The notes under the pieces were generated by a model. It worked only from the letters and a program-made list of their open reading frames with translations, searched no databases and had not been told where the DNA came from. A program made the translations under genes and the position numbers. A stretch of 64,000 nucleotides of DNA, taken from positions 15,128,001 through 15,192,000 of the forward strand of contig OY540812.1 in assembly GCA_961205875.1 (NCBI GenBank). The letters run 5' to 3'. Positions 1 through 13,800 of the stretch are shown piece by piece. The stretch's first letter is position 1. Each line of letters starts with the position of its first letter. Source of the DNA: Sialis fuliginosa. Taxonomy: Eukaryota > Arthropoda > Insecta > Megaloptera > Sialidae.

Positions 1-650
1 TATTAGTTACATCCACATTACATCATTGTTTCAAAATGTATTTATTTTTATTCTTCAAGTCCGAACTTAAAATTATATAATAACTGACACTAGTCAAAAT
101 TTAATATTACCTGCTATTAGTAACGTTTTTAATGAATACCACCCTCGCATCTCATGTTGCTATGCCTGTACATGTACATATTATTATGTATGTAGGTACA
201 CTGAGCATATCATACTTCAAAAATCATTATACGCCACTGATGTATAAATAAGTGTATACAATATGTGCACATATATATATGTATAGATGTATAGCTTTGA
301 ATTCTATCCTATTAAATGTATATCAAATTACACGACTGAATTATTAAATCATAATATTTAATTAATCAATTTATTTAACGGCTTTCGTATATTAAAGAGT
401 TATGTAATTATGCAGAAATGTTCATGTGATGCTTCAACGGAATTAACTTCAATTAGGTGATAAAATCAATAAAAGTGTGCCTAATTGATAAATTAAATTA
501 TAATTAATTCCATTAGTGAAAATCATTCAGAATAGACAGTAAATTCAATGTCTTTTTACATATAATTAAAATAATTTAAATCGAACAATAAGTTTTCTCA
601 ATAAGGATATATAAGTACTTTGGTATACTACTGTACTTATTTAATAATTA

Positions 651-695
651 AATTTATAATTCCTCAGATAATAATTATCTGAGAAATTATAAATT
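651..695. repeat. 45-bp near-perfect palindrome
   Basis: The two 22-bp arms are reverse complements around a centre at about 673, with one mismatched pair (662 against 684). The core reads CTCAGATAAT, one base, then ATTATCTGAG. Nothing coding is nearby. It could be a hairpin, a cruciform-prone site or the relic of a tiny foldback element. The rest of 1-1,260 is AT-rich sequence in which I see nothing else. Confidence 0.75.
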
Positions 696-1264
696 GTTAC
701 AATAATAAATTAATAATTATAGAGTTTAGCTAAATGAAACGAAAATCATAATACCTAAAATTAACTGGTTTCTTTAAAATCACATTAAACAAGATAAAAA
801 AAACTTTATTGTCAAAATTAATAAAGATCTATATAGATCTACATTCTTTGATTTAAGTTTTATGAGTATTTACTTTGCAATTAAGTTTAATTATACTTGT
901 ATATTTTTTAAAATGCTTTCACTTTCCAAGCAGTCTATTGCTTGGGGTGGATAATTCTAAACTTCGATTTAACAAACAAAGAAAACCTTTGAACATTTGA
1001 CTGAACTTTCTTTTATAAGTATCTTCAAAAGGAGCATTAAGTCTTTTGTTTTTAGTCAACAAATGGGGATTTAATCCCAGATTTTCATTTAACATTGAAC
1101 TTTTATTTGTAAGAATACATGTTTATATTTTTGCCAATTATTCACGATCATGTTTTTCTTTTATATAATGAAAATAATAAATGTAATGCGATTTTCCCCA
1201 TTAGTAAAATATAATCGGATTGTTTGCGGTTTATCGATGATATTGAAAATGACCAGGGGAAATC

Positions 1265-1995
1265 TGTGTTTAAGGCACTTTTAAACCTAAAAAAAATTCG
1301 GTCAAGACATACACGGGTGTATGCCATAAGTGTTCCGAAGTACGTACTACGTGAATTTTTTAGAACCAATTACAGGTGCATTTTTTAGTTATAAAATAAT
1401 ATAAAATAGGGTCATATTCTACTAATTGAGTCTACATTTTGACACCCCACATTCCTAGATATGAAAATAAAAATGACGCCCCTCTCCATTTCTCCAAAAT
1501 TTGAAATGATATTGTTGAGCTTAATATTTGTCGTTGGTAATCCCACCAAAGCCTCGTTACCAATTTTTTTTCATATTTATTAAGCCAATAGTTACCGAAT
1601 AAGAAGGGGGGTGGACAAAATAAATTACTGCTTGGAGTCCCCTACAGGCGCCATTTTTGAGTTAGAAAACAAAATAAAAAAATATGGTCATATTTTACTA
1701 ATTGAGATCTACATTATGTTACCCCACACGTCTTGGTATACAATTTTTTTATTTGCTTCAAAGCCCCCCTGCAAATACCATTTTTGAAATAAGAAAAAGG
1801 GTCAAATTCCACCCCTCTGAAATTTTTTTTTCACAAACTGGTATATATTTTACTAGAGGGCATTATTTTACATGTTCAGTAAAAATTTCAAGTTTCTAGC
1901 TTATACTACAGTTTACGAGATATTTTGCTTTAACTCAAAAGGACGAACGGACCGACGATAAAGTGCGATTAATAGGGTTTCTTCGGAACTCTAAG
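1265..1995 (+). repeat. Interspersed repeat R3 with degenerate internal duplication
   Basis: The first part (about 1,275-1,520) has a diverged inverted counterpart at about 55,130-55,340; both contain a 'gttccgaagtacgtactacg'-like stretch and an 'acaccccacat'-like stretch. About 1,376-1,470 is repeated in diverged form at about 1,643-1,735, both with the motif TACTAATTGAG. The end (about 1,935-1,995) has the 'ggacgaacggaccgacga' and 'cttcggaactctaag' pattern seen at the tails of insect SINE/RTE-type repeats, which is a recollection and not a search result. The class is unresolved and no ORF survives. Confidence 0.6.
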
Positions 1996-2052
1996 AATCA
2001 TTTTTTTTTAAATATCTACACAGAAACAACCCCCTACCCCCTCCTCCCGCAG

Positions 2053-2370
2053 AAATGAAAAGTCGGTAACTCTACGTAGCACCCACTTTCCACTGATAAC
2101 GTTTAAGGATAGCGTTACATCTCTCCACGTAACAACGTACGTAATAAAACGAAGACCAGAGGGAGTAAATCTCATTGCCGCAACCACCAAAACACAACAA
2201 CAAATCAAAGTGACAACTAAACCAGTTTACGTAAATTTATTCATTCTGTAATTCGGCGAGAGCTGCACGACATGGAAAATGGAAGCACGCAACGGTTCCC
2301 AATCATGTGCCCGAGGGATATTCGTGCTGCCGTCGCAGCTTGCCACCAGTTACCGCATCGTAGAGGATTC
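2053..2370 (+). other. Candidate 5' exon with start codon (unassigned gene)
   Basis: A GC-richer island starts after a strong acceptor-like pyrimidine tract ending CAG at 2,052. It contains an ATG in good context at 2,272 and ends at a GTATGT donor-like site at 2,371. The 33 codons from 2,272 to 2,370 encode a mixed, protein-like sequence beginning MENGSTQRFPIMCPRD, quite unlike the low-complexity translations around it. If unspliced, the frame closes after 48 codons. I do not recognise the peptide and see no downstream exon in the window, so this may be the first coding exon of a gene with long introns, or chance. Confidence 0.33.
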
Positions 2371-4553
2371 GTATGTAAGATTTATAAAAAAATTGTATCG
2401 CTTGTTATGAAATGCAGACGTGACTAAAAGATGCTTTTGGAACTCGAAAATCAGGTGGATACTGCAGTGGATTCGTTCAACTGTGGTTATGTAAAAAGCT
2501 TTGACAATAAATGGTAAAAGTCGCAAGTGCTGGCTGTAGAAAATAAGGTAAATCATTTTTATGATTATAATTCTTTTTTTCCATTTTTGATAGTAAAGAA
2601 AAGTAATTAAAATTCTACTTTTAGCGAAAAAAAATTGTTAATCCAGATTACTGTCTATAGTGTTATCTGGGAAATGTTGCTTCTCAATCCATACATCTAC
2701 AGTATTTGGTATAAAGAAAACAAGGAATGATATAGCATAGATCGCCATGTGAGAGAATATGTCGCGTGATTATTGCTATCTCTTCTATTTCTCTTTCTTA
2801 TCGGTTATCTTGCCAATAATATTCAAACCTCTTTGTAAATAACCACGTTGCACACTACAATAGTAATGCCTTGTTGTGACGGGTTATGTAATATAAAAGC
2901 TAGTATAACATTTTATTTTTCTTGTTATAAAACATATATCAAAATAAGTAAAAAAAATTTTTGGGCATGAATTGGTGAAGTCATGTAAATTAAACACACA
3001 TTTTTAGAGGACGTCAAATGATTGATTTACTTAATGTGCAAAAATACCTCACGGCGGCACTGATTATTATCAAAATCATATTATTAAGTTTTGAACTCGA
3101 TTCAAATAAAACTAAACACTAAAAATTTAATTTAATTAAAACCAACAAAAATCACTTGAAACATCACAGTATGCAAAAACATTTTTTTTCATACATTTTT
3201 ACCCGCGTTTTTTTTTAATACATCGCTATACAAAACAAGCACTTAGAAATGATAATGTATGAAACCATTAGTGTAATAAAAAATAAAAAGAATTTACACA
3301 CGTTTAAACATAACATGTAAAAATGTAGTCAACCAGAAACATATCACACACGCACACATATGCTTAGATACACACACACACAGACACAATATTTACCTTA
3401 TGTAGCGTATGAGAACAGTGGCGACACGTTTAAAAATCAGAATAAAATGAGTGAATTAAATAATAAGGAGGTCTCATTTATAAGTAGATTTTGAGCTCAT
3501 ATAAAGAGGTTTAGTTACTAAAAATTTTGATACCATTGTACTTGGTGACAAGTACTTTTCAAAAAAATAAGTACATTATTTTTAATGATTCGCACCGAAA
3601 TTCGAAAAAAAAACCTCTGGATTTTGTACATGTACGTCTCTATTATACACCGAACCGCTTGACCTAGAAAACTGAAATTTTCAACAAATATAATACGATT
3701 TTTTTCCAAAATATCTAATGTATTGAATAAAATTTTGGTAGGAAAATTTTTTAACAAAAATAAAACATCTCACCCCAACAAACGGGTAACTAAATGAAAG
3801 CTAGTGACTTAAAGAATTTAAATATAGGTATGGACTATAGTTTCATATCATAAACAACTTGAATACCAGTTGTCCAAAAATATATCCGAAAATATCGATG
3901 AAAAAAAAAACTTGAAAATAATTACGAACGATTCTTTTGACAGTTTATGTATTTTTTGACAAATAAATAAATAATAACTTCAAATCATCAAAAAATATTA
4001 CCGAACCTCAAAATAGAAACTCGATTTTAAAATCCCATTTCCCCCATCACAGTCCACCACTGCCAGAACACACATGATGTAGCTGTACCTTGTGTATAGC
4101 ATTTGAATGGCATACGTGCCGTTGGGTATATATCCTCCAAGTACCAGAGTTATCACATTCATTACTCATATGAAAGAGTATATATACATATGTACATATA
4201 TATGCTTTGTTTCACCCAGTGATTATTGTATGTATCAACATATACAGTATAAGTATACATACATCTATTTAACAAACACAACATAGTTCATTACAGTGTC
4301 GTGGTTTATCGATGTATTTGCACTGACGGGAGGGGAAGGTGTATGTCGTTAAGATGTTAGGAGTAATCTAATTAGATTTGTATATGAAACCAATAAATCC
4401 TTCCAGATATATCAAAAATCTATTGATTCTTATAAATATTATCAATTTCTAAAATAAAAACACCTGTTGAATTAGATCGTTTCCTGAGAATATCGAAAGA
4501 TAATGTTATTGAAAATCGAATTCCTAGTATAATATGATTTTTGAAAAAGAAAT

Positions 4554-4591
<38 letters not shown>

Positions 4592-4615
4592 GACATCGCT
4601 ATGAACGCTTGGCCG

Positions 4616-4646
<31 letters not shown>

Positions 4647-6011
4647 GAAAACTCTTCAATGCCAAAAGGATCGATAGGCCGTTGATTTGATAAAATATAA
4701 ATTAATAATATATTTTGTATAATTCACAAAGATTCTGGTTTACTAAAAAACATTTTTTTAGTAAATAATACCAAAGATAATTTATAATAAAATTATAAGG
4801 TACTGGCTCCAGTCTTGGATATGACCTCAGTAATAGCTATTTTTAAATTAAATGTACTGATTAGAAATATTTGTTGATATTTGATAATTACCATTTCTGA
4901 ATATTAATATACATACATTTAATTATTAATTTAATTTTATGACAATCGGCCAATAGGTGTCAAAATGGTGGATATTTAAACTAATTATTAGTATATTTAT
5001 TAATTATTATATCATCATAGAAACTGCTTTACATTGTTTCAAATTTGACGATTCTTTCTTTTATATCTTTTGTGTCGTAGTACTTATCATTTTGTAATCA
5101 TTAGCAAAGGTCAACTATATTTGCAGACTTTGGTAGTTAAATTGATTAAATAAAGAGTTACTTGTTTTTTTAGTAATGTGAGTTCATAAAAATTACAAAA
5201 AAGAAGCCCGTCAATTACAAAAACAGTAACTTTGCTCTTATAGCGGCCGTAACTGGTACCAGTACTTTATTTACTATATAATAAAAAAAATATGGAAAAA
5301 TGTTTTTGTAGTTTAAAATTGACATAAGCATAAGTAGAATAATTATTTATAATTAGTCGGTCAAAAATAACACCAATTAAATTATAAAGTATTATTTGTG
5401 TTAATCACGATATCAATGTTTTTACTTCTACCGTAAAGGTATGTACTATACGTAATACACATATTAATTTCATTAACAACTATACTACGCATCGTTGAAT
5501 ACTAGATAATATCATAAAATTTCATTAATTAATAAAAAAAAAATGGAAATCATAATATTATTATTTATTTTATCAAGTAAAATATACTCGATAAGAATTA
5601 ATTGCATCAACGATTTATTTTAAGATATTTACAAACATTCGCGCGATATGAAATATATACTTACGTCATAATTCTATCCAATTTAGTTTTATGTTAAAAT
5701 AACATTTTTTTAAAGTTATTAGTGTAAATACATATTTTAAACTTAATCATTGTTCATTATGAAACAATAAAAATGAATCAATAAAAAGATAAAACTAATT
5801 ATACGGATAAAAGATAAAAGAGAGTAAATATTTAGAAGTATAATTTTTAGAACAATGAAATTATTATGCACAAACATATTTTTACGTTATTGTTTTCAAT
5901 TAAATAGTAAATTACATTTACATGTATTTTCAAACATGTACGAATACATATTTAATTATCATATACATACCTACTTGAATAAAACCATAGTGAAAAATAA
6001 ATTAAAATAAA
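2371..6011. other. Intergenic, no gene seen
   Basis: AT-rich sequence with homopolymer runs. A CA-rich patch lies at about 3,340-3,392. The short ORFs on both strands translate to biased K/N/F/I sequence without recognisable domains. I see no RNA gene. Confidence 0.6.
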
Positions 6012-6700
6012 AAAATTTGCCATGGGAGCCACTGGTTCTTTCTTATACGTTATCCTGACAGTTAACGTGATTCTTATTTTATTAAAACATATTTCTGTCA
6101 AACTAATAAAATATAGAATGAAATGAGTGGGGCATTAAGTATAAATAATATTATTCTCTACATAATGTATAAAATGATTTTTTTCTAACGTAATAACTTC
6201 ACTCTTGCCAATTTTTGAATTTTTGAAATAAGAAAAAAATGTTTTAGATAAAAAATTTCGAGTATGATATTATTTATAGTTTATTCCCTATACATTTTTT
6301 TCCAACATTTATGATTTAGTCAGAAATAATTTTTTTTAATTATTATTTAGAATCACCGACACTGATCACTCTCAGTATTACGTATAAGAAAGTTCCATAG
6401 TACCTATACAAATTCAAAAATCGACGTCAGTAAACATCCGTATCCGGTTGAAAGATCGTTTTCAAAAATAGGAGGTTTTCTTCCCAGACAAAAATTAACC
6501 TTAAATATAAAATTTCACCCTTCTAAGATTTGTCGTATTCTAGTTACAGTGCATACAGACCAACAGACAGACACACAGACATAATGGCGAAAATAGTCAG
6601 AATGGATTCAGGGAAGGTCAAAATGGATAATTCTATCAAAATCCGAATTTCGAAAAATATCGGCTTCACTATACTTACACTAGTATGAGGAGGCTAGTAT
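6012..6700 (+). repeat. F1/F2 interspersed repeat, copy 1
   Basis: The F2 part begins near 6,018 with a 'gccatgggagccactgg' stretch followed by CTTTCTTATACG, and closes near 6,380-6,410 with the inverse (TACGTATAAGAAAGTTCC). These look like terminal inverted repeats of about 30 bp. The F1 part follows at about 6,430-6,690 and includes the run of CAGACAGACACACAGACATA and the end 'cggcttcactatacttac'. The same module recurs inverted at 28,970-30,078, and partly at 17,296-17,420, 31,925-33,900 and 37,130-38,090. No ORF; a non-autonomous element of unknown class. Confidence 0.7.
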
Positions 6701-9629
6701 CAAAACGCAATATCTGCACAAAGTTTCATTTTTCACCTAAAGGTGGAATCAGATGCATCTTTGCAGCCTCTTTTTCGTTGATAAATAATTATGGGTTAAA
6801 ATGCAATGTGTTCCATAGTTAAGCTAGATTAAGTATTAATTTTGTTTCAAAACGCAATATCTGTGCAAAATAAATATAAATTACATATTTTACTAAATTC
6901 ATGTTTAAAAAATGTAATAATTTGTTTATATTGTAAATATGTTATATTTATCAAAATAATAATCTTGTATACAAATCATACTTTTTGATAATCAAAATTG
7001 GGTTCAAAAAGCAATATGTACCTTCTTTCGGTTCAAAAAGTAATAAGTAAAAAGCAAAAACTTTATAAAAAAATTTCCAATTATTTTTTTTCTTTTTCGT
7101 TTTAGTGATTAATTACCGACGTCCAATCTTCCAGTAGTGAAAATTTGAATACTTTCCTCCGCTTATCTTACCAGTTATCAGTTTTCACCATTTTCTCAAC
7201 ATTTTGTCTTATGTCAGATATTGCGTTTTGATACTAACCTCCACATATGTATATATTTCATATACATGGGTATAAGAAAGTAAAAAAAATAGTTCATACG
7301 TGTTCAAACAGTAAAATAAGTATTTTTACTCTCTAATTGAAAAAACAATAAACTATATATCATAAGTAGTATTACAACGATGCAAGAACAAAGTTAATAA
7401 TCAACAACCCAAGAATTAATACAACGATTCCCCATTAATAAGAATCCAATACCAATTATCTATATGGTATTACATGAGCAGTACTAATCAGCAGTTTATA
7501 AAACATTGTGTAATTACCACTCTTGATTAGAGTATGTAGAGCAGACACAATAGAGTACAAGTTCATATTTGTGAACCTTTTCCAGCCCCTAGGGTACGTC
7601 ACTGATGTGACAATAATGCAGAAGCAGTTTGCTAACGCAGGAAAACCAAATATCTCTCTAACCAACCAGTGGTGCAACCTTTTTGAATTTGTGAGTATGA
7701 AAATTGCTCTCAAAAATATTTGCGTTTTAATTGAGAAAGAAAATTTACCCTCTCAACCTATACTTATTGATCTTTGTTGAACTATCAAATAATTTTGAAA
7801 AAAATATTCAAAAAATGTTTATTCTAATTAAAAATAAATTCTGTATCTCAATATTCTCAATAAAGAAAATAAGTTAATATAAAAATTTTATTTTGAAGTA
7901 GTTATTATTCATTATCTAGTTGTAGGGTGACACGAGTCAAATAAATTATAAAACATTGATAAAATAACCGACATTCTTTCTGACATACAATCTTACTGGC
8001 ATCATTACCAATTAGTTACATTTCTTACATTAAAATTTTAGAACTCTATAACAAGAGTCAATGTTGTATTTTATAGATTTCAAATACACGTAAAAATCTA
8101 ATTTTAACTGAATATTTGAGAATTTTTTTAATAATAAAAATAATATTTTTTTATCGATACTACCAGGGAGCTTCCATTAATTACGAATACTTTACTTACG
8201 TAAGGTTATTTTTAAATTAATTATTTAAAAATACTTAATTAAAAAAGTTTAATACATGTACTCTATTACTACTAATATAAGTATACCTACATATATGTAC
8301 CCATAAAAAATACATAAAAAACTTACTTAAAGAAGGGGGAGGTGTAATCTAGTACTTACGAATCCTTGCAGGTGGAAGGAGGTGGTTGAAAATTTTGAAA
8401 ATCATTCTAACGTAATTAATTGACGCTCTCTTACTTTTTACAAAATAAAAGTTTATATCATTTTCAATCAAACCGGAAATGACAAAAATTTAACCAGTAG
8501 CAATTGTGGCCATCTCGAACTGAGTAACTGTATCTTTTTTATCTCTAAACAAAATTATCTAGAGTATTTATATAATTTTTAGTTGCGCCACTGTTTCCGA
8601 CACATGTATTGTTGACGCCTCATTGGCAGCGCTCCATTGTTTCCAAAGCCTACTGCTAAACACTTCAGATGTCGTATTGCGTCCCCATTTGTTGTGTATT
8701 TTGCAAAACATATCTCCCGTTTTTGTTAGAATTTGCATCTGGTTTCATAGCACAGTGTATAAACTACAAACTATGCATAGAATCAAAATGACGTTTTGAT
8801 ACTATTCAACAAGCTATATTATACATAGTTTGTGTACGTGTACTCATATGTATGTTATCATTTTGAGAAGAGTGCTTGTTCGAATATTATACATTCGATA
8901 TTCAAATAGATAATTTGTACAAAATTCACACACATGTCTTCATTGTTCACGTTCATATGTGAAAAATGTATAATATAAACAAATTTGGTTTATAAAATAA
9001 AGTCGTTTTTTATGAATAGGAGATATGTACTGTAATAATTCAACCCGTTCGCACATATAAAACAATTGTGATAAACTAAAATTTCAAACTGTAAACACTA
9101 ACAAACAACAGAAAGGAAATATTTGATATAATTTATTTAATAAAATTGTTTTATAGAAGCTTCGATTCCGTACGAAATCTTTTTAAACTTGCAATTTAAA
9201 CATTGTAAAACTCCTAATTCATTCAATATTGAAATTTCATTTTGTACAGTTTTTGACCATGATAACAAATATAAACATTTGTTATTTTCACCATCGTATG
9301 ATTGCAAACTCAATCCCACCCCTGTTATAAATTCTACATTTAAGTGAAAATGAGAATAAATATAAAACTTAGTTGACAACTAATTTGTTATTAATAAAGT
9401 CTTATGTCTTCAGCTTTCTTCGTTCACCAAAAATAATATATTCAAATTGCGATTTACGAATAATATTAACCTAGCATTTCATAAAATAAGTATATTTTAA
9501 CAAAAAAATCCACTTCATAAAAAAAAACTCTGTTTCATGTTCCGTATAATGTGTATATTCAAAATTTGTCTCCAGATTTGGTAGAAAAGACGCGAACACT
9601 TATATAAATAATGTTCTTTGTGTGTGCAG
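6701..9629. other. Intergenic, no gene seen
   Basis: AT-rich sequence. Two overlapping 85-codon ORFs on opposite strands near 7,456-7,780 have no recognisable motif and no splice or codon-bias support. I see no RNA gene or clear mobile element. Confidence 0.55.
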
Positions 9630-9788
9630 ATGGATTTTTCATCGCTGCTGGAAAAGGAGAGAAAGTCGTTAAGAAGAAAACTACACTCACGTTTCCGTAG
9701 AAACAAGCGAACTCGCATTACAAAAATAGAAGTTGCGAATTCCGCTGGTGTTTACACAAACGTGCATGCCCAATATGCAGAAGGGTGA
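9630..9788 (+). CDS. Candidate short ORF or exon, 52 codons, unassigned
   Basis: An ATG directly follows an acceptor-like 'tttgtgtgtgcag' at 9,617-9,629 and opens 52 codons ending in TGA at 9,786-9,788. The peptide begins MDFSSLLEKERKSLRRKLHS and is strongly basic in its first half. A donor-like GTGAAG overlaps the stop, so an exon of about 9,630-9,784 is also possible. Base composition is visibly richer in G and C than the flanks, and stays so to about 9,880. I do not recognise the peptide. It may be a small protein, an exon of a long-intron gene, or a chance ORF in a conserved non-coding block. Confidence 0.25.
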   Translation: MDFSSLLEKERKSLRRKLHSRFRRNKRTRITKIEVANSAGVYTNVHAQYAEG

Positions 9789-10580
9789 AGGAAGATCGCA
9801 GCTATCTGCAGGAAAGTTCACAAAGTTAGAACACCCGCGAGAATATGTGCGCGTCCGTTCGAAATTTTGTAATGTTTGTGTACATGTTTAATATTATTTA
9901 ACTTCTTGTTAATTGTTTTAAATTCAGACGACATAACTTCGAAGAAAGATTTTAATTTTACATTTTAATACCATAATTTAATACAACAGATGCATAAACA
10001 GTTAATCCTAAACTACCATGTTGCCTTCATTAAATAGATACGCCTATAATTATTATATAATTAAATCTAAGTGATTGAGACCACGTGTAATTTCTCTTTG
10101 AGAAATCTTAGACCAACATTTTTTAATTACAAATCAAGCATACTTAATATTTGACATATGTACATACATGCATTTTAAGCACGTTTCTACATAGAAGTCC
10201 CAATATTTTCTCTCAAAAATCGATACGTTTTCTTTTTGATAGACGAATTTATCGCCAGGATTAATTTTGAGAAAGTTTGAATTAAAACTGAATAGTACAA
10301 TAAAAAAATGCATACAAAAAACGCAAAAACTCTTTCATCAACGAAAATTGACTGTAAAGATGTAGTTTTATACCTATACTTTAAAAAACCGATGAGTTGA
10401 TCAAATGGTGCAAGGGTAGTTTAGCAGAGTGAAAAACTGTCTTCCAACCCCTGCCAATATTCCAAGTATTATTATTATTAAAAAAAATTAAATGTTCATA
10501 AACCAATTTTGTTACTTACATTTATTGTTTTATTCGATCTTCCCATTATCGTGGTAACGAAAATTGGCGAGAATAAGACC

Positions 10581-10821
10581 CCTTACACGCTAACGACTTT
10601 TAGCAGCGCGACTATCGCGTACATTCATTTTACATTGTTTTATATGAAAATCGCAAACCCATACACACTGGCGATTTACTCGCGCGATCGCGTGTGCTGC
10701 AGCTTGTCATTGCGACAAATCGCAGTTGTCATTACACATTATGCGATTCATTTTTTTGTTTTACAATAGCATGCCATGAGATTTAGTCGCGCTGCTGAAT
10801 CGCCAACACCAATGTATAAGG
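10581..10821. mobile_element. MITE-like element with GC-rich subterminal inverted repeats
   Basis: The left end (CCTTACAC, then TTAGCAGCGCGACTA at about 10,599-10,613) is mirrored at the right (TAGTCGCGCTGCTGAA at about 10,787-10,802, closing with GTATAAGG at 10,821). The interior repeats CGCGCGATCGCG- and GCGATTTA-like words. It is much richer in CpG than its surroundings and has no credible ORF. I could not find a convincing TSD, so the superfamily is open. Confidence 0.6.
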
Positions 10822-13800
10822 AGTTTAAGTGATTAAGGCATGAATTCATAAAAAAAGGAGAAGCCACAATCGCAAAACAAAATAATTTGTTCTGTACGCG
10901 CTGCTTGTAGACACAAAATTTGTAGAAAAATTCCCTCCGTAACTCGAAGATAACAAAACGTATACATTGTGATTATAATAAGTTCTAATAACGTAGAAGA
11001 TTTTCTTATCCACTAAAAAATAAATAGATGCATATTAAAATCTACTATGCATAGGGTACATTTTAGAAGAATTTATAGCATTTTTTTCTATATTTTCATT
11101 ACACTATAATAAATATTGAATAGTGAATTTAAAAAAATTTGAAGTGATTCATTTTTTCCAAAACTAAATCATACATTTTCATCAATACTTAAGAAATACT
11201 AACTGATAACACTTGTAAAATGTTACCAAACAACAGAATAATATTCTGGTCCTTCAGTAACTTTTATGGTAATTTTTCAAAAAAAAAAATATCTGTATAC
11301 AACTATATAAACGAATTAAACAACTAAAAGGATTTAACGGTGGCGTCTACATGGCTAGTGTTTTCAGTCTTACTGAAAACAACTTGCACTGAGATACCAA
11401 AACCAATCACATTCAACAACAAATATTACAAAGTTTTCATTCCAATATCTGATACACAAACAGCGTGTCCATACATTATTTATTTCCAAACAATTTAACA
11501 TGTAAAAAATACTTCCATCTTATATATCGTGCATCGACTGTTCTCATTCGGCAAGCGCCCGCCTGAGATTCATATTACTTTGTAAATTAAACTTTATCAC
11601 TGGATGAGCAAGCATTATTCCAATCATTGCTGGAGAAGTCTATAAATGTTTTTGTTGTATAATAAACTTCATGCGGTTAACTCTCTATACGTCATATATG
11701 AAATTCCTGGCTCGGTTAAGGAATTCTAATTAATTATTCCAAGTATTTCTATTGTTTCAAATAGAGGCCTAGATAAGTATGGTAAACAAACAAAACAAAC
11801 ATAATGTTATGTTTTCTGAAAATATTAAATTCATTATTATTATACATATGTAGTTCATATATTGCTCTTCTCATAATATGAATTGAAATATATTATGTTT
11901 AAAAATTATGTTAACGTATACATTATATATATGTACTTCAAAATCAGCTATTGTTTCTTTATCTAAAAAAACAATGCATTCATTTTTTATTTATTATAGT
12001 TAACTTTCTTTGGTACTATTTTTTTATTAATTAAAATATTAATAGTAAGAATGTTATTTCCAAATAGGTACATAAAATGAAAGTTATAATAAAAATTAAT
12101 ATCACATTTAAGGTGTTTTTAAATTTTATAAAAAAACACACAGTTTGAATAAATCAAATGTATACGAAGTTAAAAAAACAATGTTTCTAACATATAGGAA
12201 AGTATATTATTAGAATAATAAATATCATATTGTTTTCAATGAAAAAACACACTTTCAAAAGAAAATTAATTAAAATATTTAATACAATAAATGATAATTT
12301 AAAACACAATACAACAATTATAAATTAATGTTTTGTTTGTTTTTAACATTTCCAATCAGCAATATTTTAATAATAACCTATAATTATTGAGTAGTAATTT
12401 TAAACATGTACATGTACCCGATTGTAATAGCCACAATTCAATTTTTATTTCAGTTGCAGTACTCAAAAACTAGGTCATAAACACACGCTAGCCTTATGTC
12501 TTATTAAGAAATAATGATATACTATTTTCAAATCTTTTTTTTACTTTTATTAATTAAAAAATATTTTTTTTTAATGTGAAGTGGGACACCCCCTGATTGT
12601 TTCAGATTTCATTTAACTTTAGTGATAGTACACTGTACAGTTACAAACAATTAAAAAAGTACTAAAATATAAAATAATGATATTGTCTAATGCGTTTGCC
12701 ATTATTATTTATTTATTTTATAATTTGTTCATTGAAATCTGTTTCTGCTGTTGAAATCGTACTTTTATATATTATATCAAATCATAAATTGTCTTGAACA
12801 GTGAGTAGGAAATAAAATAAAAAGTAACATAAGGAAGAAAGTGAAGCAGGTCTCCAAAATTTAAGAAGGGGGAGAGAGTCGAAAACTACACAATTATTGA
12901 ACGTTCTCTAAAGGGGAGCAGTGCTCATTATCAACACCATAACAAAAGGGCGCAAATAAAGCATGTCGATTAGTATGTTTTTTTATTTTTTTATTTTATT
13001 TTTTCAAAAAATACGTCTCGAATCGAAAATTTATTATTTGTTGGAATTTTTTACGAAAATCAACTTTATTATATTAGAAAAATTATATTTACAATATTGG
13101 CACCATAGTCCATTGTAGGATGAAAATTTTCATATGAAAAAATAATAAAGACGATTTAAAAAAAAAGATCAGAACTGATTAAGTAATATCGACAATATTT
13201 TCTTATCAATTCAAAAAAAAAAATATACCCTATTGTCAGACGTAAAATTATCATTAATAATTTTTTTAATAGAAAGATTGTCATTTCGTAATGAGGTTTA
13301 AAATTTTCACCTTGAGAAATTCTTTCGTAAACAAAACAAAAAATCATACTGCAGTGTAACTTTTCATCCGAGGCATTCTCTCAAATCTGGACGACTGAGG
13401 TAATTGTTACAGACACTAACAACACATGCACAAACAAAAGGTCCCTTTAATGTCATTACAGGAAACGAGTTTCAATTACACCAATACATCGTATAAAATT
13501 TCTTATTGCACACGCATAGGTGTGCTGATAGTTATTAATAAGGCCATTACATGCCTGTTTAGTTCATTGTGCTGTCAGCTGTGATAATTTAACAGCTGCC
13601 TAATGCTTCTTTGTAAGCGTATGACTCATTATTAGGTCAAATATAATACATATACAGATGCATAGATCAATTGACTTACAGTGTTGCAATTAATACGTGA
13701 AAATATACAACAATTTTAGTCCATACCAGTTGTTGTCAAAAATGTTAGTGTTCTTTTTATATGTCGTAAGTTTAAAAACATTGTTGAATGCGAAACCGGA

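Noticed and set aside
7456-7780. Two overlapping 85-codon ORFs on opposite strands
   Set aside because: No recognisable motif, no splice context and no compositional shift; the two frames cannot both be supported and neither stands out.
10509-10769. 86-codon ORF
   Set aside because: It lies mostly inside the 10,581-10,821 MITE, with no domain and no conservation evidence.
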